Below are positions 18,184 to 26,828 of a stretch of DNA of 64,000 nt, in pieces (positions within the stretch are counted from its first letter, which is position 1; every line of letters begins with the position of its first letter). The notes beneath the pieces were generated by a model. The model saw only the letters and a program-made list of their open reading frames with translations, was not told the origin of the DNA and did not search any database. The DNA is from a virus: positions 1 to 64,000 of the IMG/VR virus record IMGVR_UViG_3300028377_000004. One strand, written 5' to 3'. The position numbers were made by a program, and so were the translations under genes.

Positions 18184-20040
18184 TTACTGACATTGAGGAT
18201 TCGGAGCCCCCAGGGGGTCAGAATAATCTACTCCCCAAGTAAGGCAATATCCTTCTGCTATAGCACAGATTTCTTGTACATGAATCTCACAGATAGAAGG
18301 GCTATCCTCTACTTCTATATTCCCACCCACATAATTAAGAGTAGGGAATAAATGAAAGGGCATGTAGTCGTTATTGATATCAATTTCACTAATGATTAGG
18401 TGGCCCCCAATCGATTCAAGAGACTCCATTCCTAAAGCACTATCGGTTGTGGTATCTCCCCCACCATAAATCCAGAAGGTTCCTCCAATTTCTCTAAGGT
18501 TAGAGAAAGAGCCTAAGTCACCTTCATCTGTATAGTCTCCAGTAATATCCAAGTCGAAGTTGTCGCTAATAATTTCAATAGTAGATACAATTCCAGTCAG
18601 GTCGGGACCAGATGTAATATGTAGTCCGTCCACTTTGCAATAGTATTCCAGAGTTTCAGGACTGTCTGCCCATATCGGATCTCCAACCTCCAAAATGCCC
18701 GTCCGATAAGGACAACATTCGGTTCCTTCACAATGCCAGGTTTCGTCCTCATCTTCCGCATCCACTTCGATAGCGCAGGTGGTATCATCTACGCAGGTAG
18801 TACCTTCGCTACAGTTGATATCTTCTGGGTAAACCGGGGCTAACATTTCTACCCATTCTCCGTTTTCACATACCCTGTCTCCAGAGAGACAGGCGAAACC
18901 CTCTTCATCGTGAGTTCCTGGACCATCGTAAAAGGACTCATTGGTTCCGCTAATACATTCCACACAGCTTTCATTATGGCAGGTATTTCCATTTCCACAG
19001 CTAAGACCCTCAGTAGAAGGCAGCGTACAGTTTCTTGGATCTAATACCGTATTACTTTCGCACTCACCGGAAGCTCCGCAAGTATAGGAAGTAATAGTTC
19101 TGCTTTGTGTTCCTTCTCTGGAGCATACATTACCTGCATCCACCGGCTCACATGAACTCCATCCTGAAAATTCGGTTTCAGGACATCCCGTATCTTCACA
19201 GGTGAGTTCAATTTCCTCACAGAATTCACCGTCACCTTCATATCCGGGACTACAGGCACAAGTATAGCTTCCGGGGGTATTTGTACAGGTTGCATTTTCA
19301 TCACAACTATTAAGGGTGGAGTTCAAACATTCGTCAATATCCTCACAAGTGGTGCCGTCGAATTCGTATCCCTCGTCGCAGTCACACTCGTAGCTTCCTT
19401 CAGTATTGACACAGACACCCTCTCCACAAATCGATGTGTCGTTTGCGCATTCGTTAATATCCACACACTCATGGTCAACTGGTTCTGTTCCAGTGCCGCA
19501 ACTGAGAGCGACACAGGAAGATTCATTACAGGTTTCGTTATTTCCACAATGGTTGGCGTCAGAACATTCTACGCACTGTTCATTAACACAAACTTCGGAG
19601 CAAGTGTTTTCACAGGTGGGAACGGGTTCTTCGCATAGAGAGTGATCGCTACAGTCGACAACTTCGTTGCAGATATCTACTACTGCCCCGCACACTGAAT
19701 TTTCATCTCCACAAATTTCATCTGTGGTACGATCTTCTTCACAGGGAATTTCAACGTCTTCCTCTACATCAGTATCTTCTACAACGTCTTCCTCTACGGG
19801 GTCGGTATCTTCCTCCACATCTTCTTCAACATCATTCTCGGGTTCTTCTACGTCTTCCTCAACGTCAGTATCAGATTCTTCTTCAACATCATGCCCCGCA
19901 TCAGCTTTTTCGTCAATGTTGAAAGTATCTTCTTCGCTGGGACCAGTGATTGTAGAAGGGTCAGGGACACAAGCTACCGTGAAAAGCACCGTTACAAAGG
20001 TAACAATGGTGATTAGAATGTTTCTGGTGATATTTCTCAT
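18184..20040 (-). CDS. Surface lipoprotein with EGF-like and receptor-L-like domains
   Basis: 618 residues. The start has a clear AAGGAG site. The lipoprotein signal peptide ends LFTVAC with lipidated Cys24. A low-complexity Asp/Glu/Val stretch follows (about 37-98), then a Cys-rich region. Two calcium-binding EGF-like domains (about 193-233 and 234-275) show D-I-[ND]-E-C and GSYxCxCxxGY. A thrombospondin-like segment (about 288-330) has FSGWSSCEP and GTQSRT. The C-terminal part (about 450-610) has the repeated F-S-N-L-R-E-I-G-G-T / L-E-S-I-G-G-H-L-I-I pattern of receptor-L domains. Such modules are typical of surface proteins of Myxococcota-like bacteria and very unusual for a phage. It is a lone - strand gene with its own phage-type promoter (20084-20121) and a terminator. 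Superinfection exclusion or surface modification is my inference. Confidence 0.8.
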   Translation of the reverse strand: MRNITRNILITIVTFVTVLFTVACVPDPSTITGPSEEDTFNIDEKADAGHDVEEESDTDVEEDVEEPENDVEEDVEEDTDPVEEDVVEDTDVEEDVEIPCEEDRTTDEICGDENSVCGAVVDICNEVVDCSDHSLCEEPVPTCENTCSEVCVNEQCVECSDANHCGNNETCNESSCVALSCGTGTEPVDHECVDINECANDTSICGEGVCVNTEGSYECDCDEGYEFDGTTCEDIDECLNSTLNSCDENATCTNTPGSYTCACSPGYEGDGEFCEEIELTCEDTGCPETEFSGWSSCEPVDAGNVCSREGTQSRTITSYTCGASGECESNTVLDPRNCTLPSTEGLSCGNGNTCHNESCVECISGTNESFYDGPGTHDEEGFACLSGDRVCENGEWVEMLAPVYPEDINCSEGTTCVDDTTCAIEVDAEDEDETWHCEGTECCPYRTGILEVGDPIWADSPETLEYYCKVDGLHITSGPDLTGIVSTIEIISDNFDLDITGDYTDEGDLGSFSNLREIGGTFWIYGGGDTTTDSALGMESLESIGGHLIISEIDINNDYMPFHLFPTLNYVGGNIEVEDSPSICEIHVQEICAIAEGYCLTWGVDYSDPLGAPNPQCQ

Positions 20041-20083
20041 TTCGTTCTCCTTTTATCTTCGTTAAACTCTTTGATTATTTCCT

Positions 20084-20121
20084 CTTACACCCTATATACC
20101 CTGGAGTTTGTGGAATTACAA
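20084..20121 (-). promoter_or_regulatory. Phage promoter copy 1 (for the lipoprotein)
   Basis: On the minus strand: TTGTAA at 20121-20116, 17 bp spacer ending in CCAGGG, TATATA at 20098-20093, then GGGTGTAAG. The predicted start of transcription is about 45 bases upstream of the lipoprotein ATG. The same motif occurs five more times in the window with identical spacing. It is σ70-like in layout, but the extra conserved CCAGGG and GTGTAAG suggest a further factor. Confidence 0.8.
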
Positions 20122-20162
20122 AATTTTCTCAGGAAAAAGGCATTTATTTCTGGAAATTAAAT

Positions 20163-20201
20163 TTGTAAAAAGGATCTAACCAGGGTATATAGGGTGTAAG
20201 A
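20163..20201 (+). promoter_or_regulatory. Phage promoter copy 2 (for 20241-20932)
   Basis: TTGTAA at 20163-20168, 17 bp spacer ending CCAGGG, TATATA at 20186-20191, then GGGTGTAAG. It is divergent from copy 1, and the two -35 boxes are about 40 bases apart. The leader to the ATG at 20241 is about 42 bases. The unit ends at the terminator at 20972-21012. Confidence 0.82.
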
Positions 20202-20240
20202 GAGCGCAAACACCCAGAACCTTAGAGAAAAGGAAATGAC

Positions 20241-20702
20241 ATGAGCTTTCAACACGCATACGATACTTTCCGAAACAACCTTCACCTAGTTGCCAAAGAA
20301 GATGCTAATGAGTGTCCCTGTGGAGGATATGGTTGGATTACCAGCCCCTTCGATACTCACCATAAATGTCCCCGTCATTTTGAAGGACAGCGACACCCTG
20401 AGAGCGATGAGTACGCTACCGCCCGGGCAGTAGAAGTTAAAGTGGTAGAGTCTGGAGAGTTGGTCAATCGCTATCAAGTGGAGATTACTCTTCACCACCA
20501 CTGCGCCCATGAAGATGAAGAACCCGTTTTCCTTCACGACCACGAATTCGATACTGAGGAAGAAGCACAAGAGTTTGGTAATTGGATGGCACTTCGCGCT
20601 GATATTAGCTCCCGAGTTCAAAATCAAGATCACTGGATTCACCTGAACCGCGCTCCATCCTCAGAAGATATTTCCGACCAAGAACTGAGAGGTGAACTTT
20701 GA
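20241..20702 (+). CDS. Small Cys/His-rich protein, first gene of a promoter-driven unit
   Basis: 153 residues. The start is set by AAAGGAAA just upstream. An N-terminal knuckle C-P-C-G-G-Y-G-W and C-P-R-H about 17 residues later could bind zinc. The middle has a His-rich LHHHCAHEDEEP strand, and the acidic C-terminus carries DTEEEAQEFGNWMAL. I do not recognise a family. It is the first gene after promoter copy 2 and overlaps the start of the next small gene, so the two are translationally coupled. A host-takeover role would fit the promoter class but is inference. Confidence 0.65.
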   Translation: MSFQHAYDTFRNNLHLVAKEDANECPCGGYGWITSPFDTHHKCPRHFEGQRHPESDEYATARAVEVKVVESGELVNRYQVEITLHHHCAHEDEEPVFLHDHEFDTEEEAQEFGNWMALRADISSRVQNQDHWIHLNRAPSSEDISDQELRGEL

Positions 20703-20932
20703 AAGAAGCATTACTTAAAGGCGTCAGTTATCTGGCGCTCTTTTTCTTACTCCCTGCCTTACTCGTTATGCTCCTTTTTATTCAGATGGTTCGCAAAAAG
20801 AATCCGGTCAAGGCAGATAATCTCAAAGACTGGTTTATGAAACCTTCGGTAATGATCCTGGTCAACGGAAGTATCAGTCTCCTTATCTGGGCAGGTCTGG
20901 TATCTCTCTTTTATTTCGGATACTTGTTCTAG
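20699..20932 (+). CDS. Small two-helix membrane protein
   Basis: 77 residues, starting at a TTG that overlaps the previous stop (TTGA), with GAGGTG about 5 bases before it. Two hydrophobic segments are clear: GVSYLALFFLLPALLVMLLFIQMV (about 7-30) and VMILVNGSISLLIWAGLVSLFYFG (about 50-74), joined by a basic loop. Size and topology fit a small holin or another inner-membrane effector, but no family is recognised. It is the last gene of the two-gene unit that stops at the terminator at 20972-21012. Confidence 0.55.
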   Translation: MKEALLKGVSYLALFFLLPALLVMLLFIQMVRKKNPVKADNLKDWFMKPSVMILVNGSISLLIWAGLVSLFYFGYLF

Positions 20933-20971
20933 CCTCTCTTTTCTCTTATAAAAACCTATCGCTTATTAAAG

Positions 20972-21012
20972 CCCTCGGTATCCCTTATTGGATATCGGGG
21001 GTTTTCTTTTTA
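20972..21012 (+). terminator. Rho-independent terminator
   Basis: A 12-bp stem with two G-U pairs (CCCTCGGTATCC with GGATATCGGGGG) and a 6-base loop, followed by TTTTCTTTTTA. It ends the short transcript from promoter copy 2 and separates it from the membrane-protein genes that follow. Confidence 0.85.
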
Positions 21013-21058
21013 TTCCCTCTGTAGATAGTAAATATTCCTTGAGCGAGAGAGATCTAAA

Positions 21059-21379
21059 ATGGAAATCAAATCAAGGGTAGAGGAATTTATCGAAAGGTTG
21101 GAAAAAGTGAGATGGGGAGCTTTTATTATTGAGAGGGACGGAGAATGTAAAGAAGATACTTTCAAAGTCAGTATTGGTCGTGTCATGTGCTGGATTGTTT
21201 TCGGTTTCCTTTCCTATATGTGGCTATGGGGTTTAACAATTCCAGAGACAATGATCACCGCTTTTTATGTTTTAGTCTCGTATAATCTCACAAAGAAATT
21301 TTCAGAGCCTATTTCAAAAGCATTGGGCAATCGGGTAGAGAGAAAAGAAAATAAAAATGATAATGGAGATTCTAAATGA
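21059..21379 (+). CDS. Membrane protein, holin candidate
   Basis: 106 residues. A basic and acidic N-terminal 40 residues is followed by two hydrophobic segments, VMCWIVFGFLSYMWLWGL (about 42-60) and PETMITAFYVLVSYNL (about 62-77), and a charged tail. The stop overlaps the start of the next gene by 4 bases (ATGA). With the neighbours at 21376 and 21925 it forms a run of three membrane proteins. A holin-like role is possible from topology and context, but no endolysin is recognised nearby, so this remains weak. Confidence 0.5.
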   Translation: MEIKSRVEEFIERLEKVRWGAFIIERDGECKEDTFKVSIGRVMCWIVFGFLSYMWLWGLTIPETMITAFYVLVSYNLTKKFSEPISKALGNRVERKENKNDNGDSK

Positions 21380-21915
21380 AAGTTCCTGTAGAAAAAATTG
21401 AAGAAGAAACTTCTTTATGGTCACAGATCGGAGATGCCTTAGGGGTAGCTTTCAAATGGACCATGAGATATCCTTTGGCGCTTGTAGTGGCTTTTCTTGT
21501 TATAGTCCTTGCTTCCTTATTCATGTTCTTAGGAATGGGAGATAAGTTTAACTGGGGTGGGATAATTGGAAAGCTTTTCGGTAAAACAGATGAGTCTCGT
21601 ATCCAGAAAGCAAATAAAATCCCGGACTCCCGCGTTGACGAAGAAGGGAATGTTATTCTCATTGGAGAACCCGATGAGGAAGGATTCGTTCAAAAAGAAG
21701 TGAGTGTAATAGATCACAGTAAAAATCCTTTCAGAGACAAAACCAAGGTTGAGATCACAACTGACGAAGGGAAGAAAAAGATTTCACTACCTAAAGGAGT
21801 TGAAGACACGGACGTTGATAAAGTCCTTGAAATAAAACCCGAAGTCTATGAAGTGAAAACAAAGAAAAGACCTTCTGAACGTGTGACTGACAATGATTTG
21901 GATTTATTAAAATAA
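21376..21915 (+). CDS. Single-pass membrane protein of the 21-22 kb membrane cluster
   Basis: 179 residues. One strong membrane segment lies near 30-52 (YPLALVVAFLVIVLASLFMFLG). A long charged C-terminal domain follows, with FGKTDESRIQKANKIPDSRVDEEGNVILIGEPDEEG and a Lys-rich end. The start overlaps the previous stop (ATGA), so translation is coupled. I do not recognise the family. The layout (short N-terminal part, one helix, large soluble tail) would fit an inner-membrane partner in lysis or an envelope-modifying complex. Confidence 0.5.
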   Translation: MKVPVEKIEEETSLWSQIGDALGVAFKWTMRYPLALVVAFLVIVLASLFMFLGMGDKFNWGGIIGKLFGKTDESRIQKANKIPDSRVDEEGNVILIGEPDEEGFVQKEVSVIDHSKNPFRDKTKVEITTDEGKKKISLPKGVEDTDVDKVLEIKPEVYEVKTKKRPSERVTDNDLDLLK

Positions 21916-21924
21916 GAGAAAATA

Positions 21925-22629
21925 ATGCTTATAAAAGATAAAAAATTTAGAGTAGGTTTCGTTTTCGGTATGGCTTTCGGATTTGTTTTCGGAGCTATGC
22001 TGATGATCGCATTGGTTGCTTTTAGTCCTGAAGTAAAAGCTTCTGAATTACCACCCACATCGGAACAGGTAGTAGATTGTCCAGAGGGACACAAATGTAT
22101 TCCTGACGAAATAGCAGAAAGATGGCTTCCTATCCTAGAAGAAAGACAGTGCATGGACACTGCTCTAGATGAACTGAATGAGGACCTTCAATTAGAGTTT
22201 AGTGAGTACCATGTGATCATTACCAGAGAAGGACAAGTCTTTGATCGGGAACAAATGGAGATCGTGCTTACCTGGTGCAATTATGAAATTGGATTTCTGG
22301 CAGCACCCAATCTTTCCATCTCCATAGCAGAAGAAGAGGATGATGTTCAGAAATGGGGATTTCGTCTTCGTCTCAGGTTAGGAGCAGCCATGTGGCCCAA
22401 GGCTTTTCTTGATCTAGATCAAGACGTGCTATCTCCCGTCTTTATGGTAGAGCCTTTCTTCATTAGCCATTTTCATGCTCTAGCTTATGCAGGTTTGGAT
22501 AATTTCGGGGTTGGATTAGGGTTGGACTTGACAAGAAACCTGAATGTATTTGGAGGGGTAGGCGCTACCTGGAGTTTTGATGAGCAGGACATTGGACCGG
22601 TCTTTGGCGTATCTCTTTCTTTCAACTGA
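21925..22629 (+). CDS. Membrane-anchored envelope protein with barrel-like C-terminus (spanin candidate)
   Basis: 234 residues. A long hydrophobic segment lies at about 10-35 (VGFVFGMAFGFVFGAMLMIALVAF), either an uncleaved anchor or a signal peptide (cut possibly after VKA). The periplasmic part has four Cys in two pairs (CPEGHKC, then C near 72 and 108). The C-terminal 90 residues alternate hydrophobic and polar residues as in outer-membrane strands (FGVGLGLDLTRNLNVFGGVGATW) and end GVSLSFN. An inner-membrane anchor plus a strand-rich end would fit a protein bridging both membranes, as spanins do. This is inference from topology and from the membrane-protein neighbours. Confidence 0.45.
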   Translation: MLIKDKKFRVGFVFGMAFGFVFGAMLMIALVAFSPEVKASELPPTSEQVVDCPEGHKCIPDEIAERWLPILEERQCMDTALDELNEDLQLEFSEYHVIITREGQVFDREQMEIVLTWCNYEIGFLAAPNLSISIAEEEDDVQKWGFRLRLRLGAAMWPKAFLDLDQDVLSPVFMVEPFFISHFHALAYAGLDNFGVGLGLDLTRNLNVFGGVGATWSFDEQDIGPVFGVSLSFN

Positions 22630-22637
22630 TCATTATA

Positions 22638-23408
22638 ATGACTAATTTACCGTTCTCAAAAGACGATATTCCCAAAAAATGGACAAATGGAGTAACATGG
22701 GAAAAAGTATCGGAGTTTCAAAAAGATTTTGATCTCAAATTTAAAGAGACAGATCTGGAACTTTTTCTCAAAATCCTAGCTTTCGCAAAATGGGTATATG
22801 ACCATCCTCATTTTGACTTTATGCTTCGGGCACAGGGCCTAGCAATGGTACCTGCGGATAATAAGGAAGGAACCAAGCCTTCAGAAGTTCCAGTCCTAGG
22901 TTTTTCGGGATGCAAACCTGGATCCGAAATACCTGTAAATCTCCAGAAAATATTACCCCAAAACAACCCTCCCAATTCGCTCCGCAATTCAGAGATAATA
23001 ACCAGTTCTAATGGTGTTAAATATAATAGAGGGACTGAAATAGAACATAAAGTAAAAAGCGCCACCAAATATAGAGAGGGAGTGCCGTCCACTTATATGA
23101 GCAAGACTCCCTTGTCCCTGCATAAACCTAATTATCCTAGCGTTGCTATTTGGGAACTGGATTTTCACGTCAAAAGGTGGGGTTCCTCGTCTGCTACCAG
23201 TTTTAGTCATGTACTAAAGAGAGAGATAAGTAAAGTTCTTGACCTGAAAGATGATAAGATTTTTTTCGACACTAGCATCTCACGTAAACCTCGTCTCTTT
23301 GTATTCTCCGAAAAACCTACCTCATCCTTTACGTTTAAAGAAAGTATGTTTGGTGGCTTCGGCAAGTTAAAGATTGATAGGAATAGAATTTGGTTCGATA
23401 ATAATTGA
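22638..23408 (+). CDS. Uncharacterised protein upstream of the RuvC-like resolvase
   Basis: 256 residues. The N-terminal 70 residues look helical (WEKVSEFQKDFDLKFKETDLELFLKILAFAKWVYDHPHFDF). A proline-rich middle (PSEVPVLGFSGCKPGSEIP) is followed by a basic C-terminal domain with YREGVPSTYMSKTPLSLHKPNYPSVAIWELDFHVK. No known catalytic motif is evident. It starts 9 bases after the membrane cluster and precedes the recombination genes, so it could belong to either group. Confidence 0.5.
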   Translation: MTNLPFSKDDIPKKWTNGVTWEKVSEFQKDFDLKFKETDLELFLKILAFAKWVYDHPHFDFMLRAQGLAMVPADNKEGTKPSEVPVLGFSGCKPGSEIPVNLQKILPQNNPPNSLRNSEIITSSNGVKYNRGTEIEHKVKSATKYREGVPSTYMSKTPLSLHKPNYPSVAIWELDFHVKRWGSSSATSFSHVLKREISKVLDLKDDKIFFDTSISRKPRLFVFSEKPTSSFTFKESMFGGFGKLKIDRNRIWFDNN

Positions 23409-23493
23409 ACTCATTTGGACGAAAAAATGAGAACCAGGCGTTCCTTTATTGCTCTTTATTAACAAGACAAAAGACAAGTAGGAATCCTATATT

Positions 23494-24291
23494 ATGGCAA
23501 AATGGTCCGCAGCACAACAACGAAGAATGCTCCATGAAAATGCAATTCTCTGGAGAAAATATCAAGAAAGAGAAGGCTCAGGATATTTGGGTCTTGACTT
23601 TTCTCTCACCTCGACGGGTGTGGTTCTTTTAGACAATGAAGGGAATCTAGTAAGGCACGAAGCTCTAACCTCCGCAGCAAAAGATGGCACTACCGCAGAA
23701 AGGATTGCTACCATGACGGACTCCATTCAGGAGATCTTGTCAACTACCAAACCGAAAGTAATTGCAGTCGAGTCCATTAACGTTGGAACACATGTCAACT
23801 CCCTTCTTCAATTGGCTAGGGTATCCGGAGCAGTATACCAGATCATACTTGATAACGTAAAGCCTCCTCCTTATATGCTTTTTTGTAACGTATCTTCTCT
23901 CAAAACCGCCGCAACTGGAGATGTTAAGGCTACGAAATCACACATGCTCCTGGAAGTTTTTGCGAAGTGGGGAGAGCGCATGGACACTGACGACGAAGCT
24001 GATGCTTTTGTGGCAGCTAAATTGGGGTCTAAATTAGATGCCTTTTTCAACTGCTATGAAAAAGCTATTTCTCGATCTGAAAATATTGATGATGCCTTGA
24101 TGGAAATATGCAAGGGAAGAGATAAAAAGTTTTATTCTGTTCTGGAAGAAAATGGAATTACACAGACCGAAGCTGATGCTCTTCTAGGGATCTTTACGGG
24201 AAGCAGGAAAGGGGGATCAGGTCTAAATCAGATGAAAGAAAACGATACTGAATTCTATTATGAAGCCCGAAAAACCCTGAAAGAAGTATAA
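23494..24291 (+). CDS. ruvC: RuvC-like Holliday junction resolvase
   Basis: 265 residues, RNase H fold. Motif I is LGLDFSLTSTG with catalytic Asp35. Motif II is VIAVESINVG with Glu93. A basic segment TGDVKATK (about 141-148) precedes the acidic motif TDDEADAFVAAKLG with Asp167 and Asp170. The order and spacing match the RuvC family, which cleaves four-way DNA junctions. Residues about 185-265 are a phage-specific tail without a known motif. In phages these enzymes resolve branched DNA before packaging. It leads a run of DNA-processing genes. The N-terminus has about 30 extra residues before the first strand. Confidence 0.85.
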   Translation: MAKWSAAQQRRMLHENAILWRKYQEREGSGYLGLDFSLTSTGVVLLDNEGNLVRHEALTSAAKDGTTAERIATMTDSIQEILSTTKPKVIAVESINVGTHVNSLLQLARVSGAVYQIILDNVKPPPYMLFCNVSSLKTAATGDVKATKSHMLLEVFAKWGERMDTDDEADAFVAAKLGSKLDAFFNCYEKAISRSENIDDALMEICKGRDKKFYSVLEENGITQTEADALLGIFTGSRKGGSGLNQMKENDTEFYYEARKTLKEV

Positions 24292-24343
24292 ATTTTTAAT
24301 AACTGAATGAAAGTAATCTTTATAAGTACGGACACCCATTAGT

Positions 24344-26065
24344 ATGAACGATAAAATTTATCAGAAAATGTTGAAAATTAGGAATGCCACGGATTTGAGC
24401 ATTGCCCCGGCCAGTCGTCTTCGAGACGAAATTACACTGAAAGATGGATCTAAGGTTCCCCTCAAACTTAGAAATTATCAGATCCAGATGGTGTTTCATG
24501 CGCTTCTTATGAAGCGTTTTATTATTGGGGATGACACCGGTTTGGGAAAAACCCCGATGAGTATAGCTACACAATGCTATCTCTGGGAAAAAGAACCAGA
24601 TCTCATTCCCATTGTAGTTACAAAGACTTCTGCTATGAGACAATGGGGAACCGAAATATCTAAATTTTGTGAAGACAATGTTTCCTCTACTCTAGTAGAG
24701 GGTGGTCCAGAGGACCGAGCCAAGATCTATGAAGAGTTCTTTGAGAATTGGGATGAAGATAATCCTTCTTTTCTTATCGTCAATTATCACCGGCTTAGAA
24801 GAGATAAAAGAACTATTTTCTCATTAGTAGAAGATAAAAGGCTTTCTATCTTCTATGATGAGGCAACCGCTTTTAAAAGTCCTACGTCTCAAACTCATAA
24901 GGTATGTAAACAGTTAGCAGAAATATCTGAAAGAGTATATGGCCTTACAGCAACTCTCATTAAAAATAATCTGGAAGAAGGTTATGGAATTTTCAAGGTT
25001 ATCCATCCTGAGATCTTCCGAACCAAAAAAGGGTTTCATAGGGAATATTGCATCACTAGAAAGCAAAGACTTCCCGGAATGCGAAAACGATATGTAGAGG
25101 TCGTAGTAGGACATAGTCTCAGTCAACTCGATAGTTTTAAAAAAGAGATCGATCCCTATTATCTGGGCAGGGCTAAAAAGGATGTTGCCACTGAGCTTCC
25201 TCCACTAACCTCCAAAGAGATTTATATCCCGCTTCTAAGTGACCAATGGGATCTGTATCAGGAATCGCTCTCGGGACTTCTCACGATCAATTTGGGGCTG
25301 GAAGATGAAGAGGACAAAGAAACCACCAAGTTAACTCAGTTGATGTATTGCCAAGAGATTGTCAATAGTCCAGAACTCATTGGGAGAGAAGTGAGGAGTT
25401 CTAAGGAAGAATACTTTTTAGATCTATTAAAAGAAGAATTTGAAGGCGAAAAGGTAATTGTATTCACCAGATTCAGGTCAATGGTCGACCGTTTCCAACA
25501 GTTATTAGAAGAAAACGAAGGCTATACCCTGGGAATAAAACAAGATGAGAATGACAGTGGTAAGTGGAAACCCATAGAAGATGGTCAAGACTCAAAGGGT
25601 CTGGTTAGAGTCACGGGTGCCGAGGATTCTGAAATGAGAGAGGCGGGAAAAGAAGCCTTTACAGAGAGTGAAGATACGAACCTGATCTTTTTGACGATGG
25701 CGGGCGCAGAAGCGATCAATTTACAACAGGCAAGGGTCATGATCTTTTACGATCTTCCTTGGTCGGCGGGAGATTATCTTCAGCTAATTGGGAGAATGAT
25801 TCGGATTGGAAGTCCTCATGACCGAGTCTATGCCATTCATTTAATTGGGGAAGGTCCCCGCGAAGAAACGACCATAGACCATCATGTTCTCCAAACTCTC
25901 CAAAAAAAGATGGGATGGATTGAAAGAGTTCTAGGGGAGCGACTTGTTAAAGAAAATGCGGAGGATATCGATGAGGATGAACATGATTTAATACTAAATA
26001 CGGAAAGTGATACTAATGATATTTTCCGAAGGGTACAAGATAGTGCTCGTTCCCTGGTGGGATAA
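24344..26065 (+). CDS. SNF2/SSL2-type DEAD-like helicase
   Basis: 573 residues, superfamily 2. Walker A is GDDTGLGKT (63-70 region, Lys69). Motif Ib region has VNYHRLRR, Walker B is FYDEAT (Asp172, Glu173), and motif III is YGLTATLIKN. The second RecA-like domain has VIVFTRFRSM and, near the end, LMTMAGAEAIN-type motif V (FLTMAGAEAINLQQA) and motif VI QLIGRMIRIG. The nearest relatives are phage DNA translocases of the SNF2/UvsW class, which remodel replication forks or branched DNA. It lies between the RuvC-like resolvase and the replicative helicase, which fits recombination-linked replication. Confidence 0.88.
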   Translation: MNDKIYQKMLKIRNATDLSIAPASRLRDEITLKDGSKVPLKLRNYQIQMVFHALLMKRFIIGDDTGLGKTPMSIATQCYLWEKEPDLIPIVVTKTSAMRQWGTEISKFCEDNVSSTLVEGGPEDRAKIYEEFFENWDEDNPSFLIVNYHRLRRDKRTIFSLVEDKRLSIFYDEATAFKSPTSQTHKVCKQLAEISERVYGLTATLIKNNLEEGYGIFKVIHPEIFRTKKGFHREYCITRKQRLPGMRKRYVEVVVGHSLSQLDSFKKEIDPYYLGRAKKDVATELPPLTSKEIYIPLLSDQWDLYQESLSGLLTINLGLEDEEDKETTKLTQLMYCQEIVNSPELIGREVRSSKEEYFLDLLKEEFEGEKVIVFTRFRSMVDRFQQLLEENEGYTLGIKQDENDSGKWKPIEDGQDSKGLVRVTGAEDSEMREAGKEAFTESEDTNLIFLTMAGAEAINLQQARVMIFYDLPWSAGDYLQLIGRMIRIGSPHDRVYAIHLIGEGPREETTIDHHVLQTLQKKMGWIERVLGERLVKENAEDIDEDEHDLILNTESDTNDIFRRVQDSARSLVG

Positions 26066-26086
26066 GAAATATGTTACATTTAAAAG

Positions 26087-26797
26087 ATGAGAATAGATAT
26101 GACAAAAAAGAAAACGAAAGAGTGTGAAATTTGCGGTGGGGCAGGTTGGGTCCCCGTTAGCGAAGACGATTCCGATTTTGCAGAGATCAAAGAAAAATGG
26201 GGGCAACATGCTGATGCCTATATCACAAAGAGAAGGTGTGATTGCCTCCTAGAGAAACAATTTCTGAGGTGGGTAGGTCCTCCTATCTACAATGCCAGAA
26301 AAATAAATGAGAGTCCCTTATTAGGTAGAGAAAATGAAAACCTTTTCATTACTGCCAGTAGGGGAGAATTACTTAGCCACCTTCGTTTTGTGCTTGCTCA
26401 CCAGGACCTAACTTTCTTCTGGACGATGACAAATGACTCTGATCTTCGGGATATCTTTGTAGGAAATGTGGAGGACTATCCATCCGTTTCTTCTTTTGTA
26501 AAGAGACCCGAACTTGTGATTATACAGTTGGCAGTTCTTTCCTATAAGAACGTGGCCATGTCGGGCGTCGTCCTAGAAGCTCTCAGAACCCGTCAGTTCA
26601 ACGGTAAACCTACCTGGGTGGTTAACCCCCCTACTACTCCTTTCAGGGACGGACATTTGGCCTGGAGTCCCGAGCTTGAGTATTTCATCGATGAATATTT
26701 CGATACGATCAAGATCAAAAGCAGAGCTTCTAAGGGAAGCGGAAATACTCAGAAAAAGAAAATAAGAAGTAACGTACAAGACATCGACATTTTTTAA
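26087..26797 (+). CDS. DnaC/DnaI-like helicase loader, degenerate
   Basis: 236 residues; a second ATG at 26099 would shorten it by 4. An N-terminal zinc knuckle is formed by Cys13-x-x-Cys16 and Cys51-x-Cys53 (CEICGGAG and RRCDCLL), as in DnaC/DnaI-type loaders. The C-terminal part is laid out like the AAA+ core of loaders, with ELVIIQLAVLSYKNVAMSGVVLEALRTRQFNGKPTWVV resembling the Walker B-to-sensor region. No Walker A lysine motif is visible, so it probably does not bind ATP in the usual way. It is directly upstream of the DnaB-like helicase, the expected partner. The assignment rests on layout and context. Confidence 0.55.
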   Translation: MRIDMTKKKTKECEICGGAGWVPVSEDDSDFAEIKEKWGQHADAYITKRRCDCLLEKQFLRWVGPPIYNARKINESPLLGRENENLFITASRGELLSHLRFVLAHQDLTFFWTMTNDSDLRDIFVGNVEDYPSVSSFVKRPELVIIQLAVLSYKNVAMSGVVLEALRTRQFNGKPTWVVNPPTTPFRDGHLAWSPELEYFIDEYFDTIKIKSRASKGSGNTQKKKIRSNVQDIDIF

Positions 26798-26828
26798 GAA
26801 ACGAAAAAGTAAGAAGAGGAAGTAAAGT

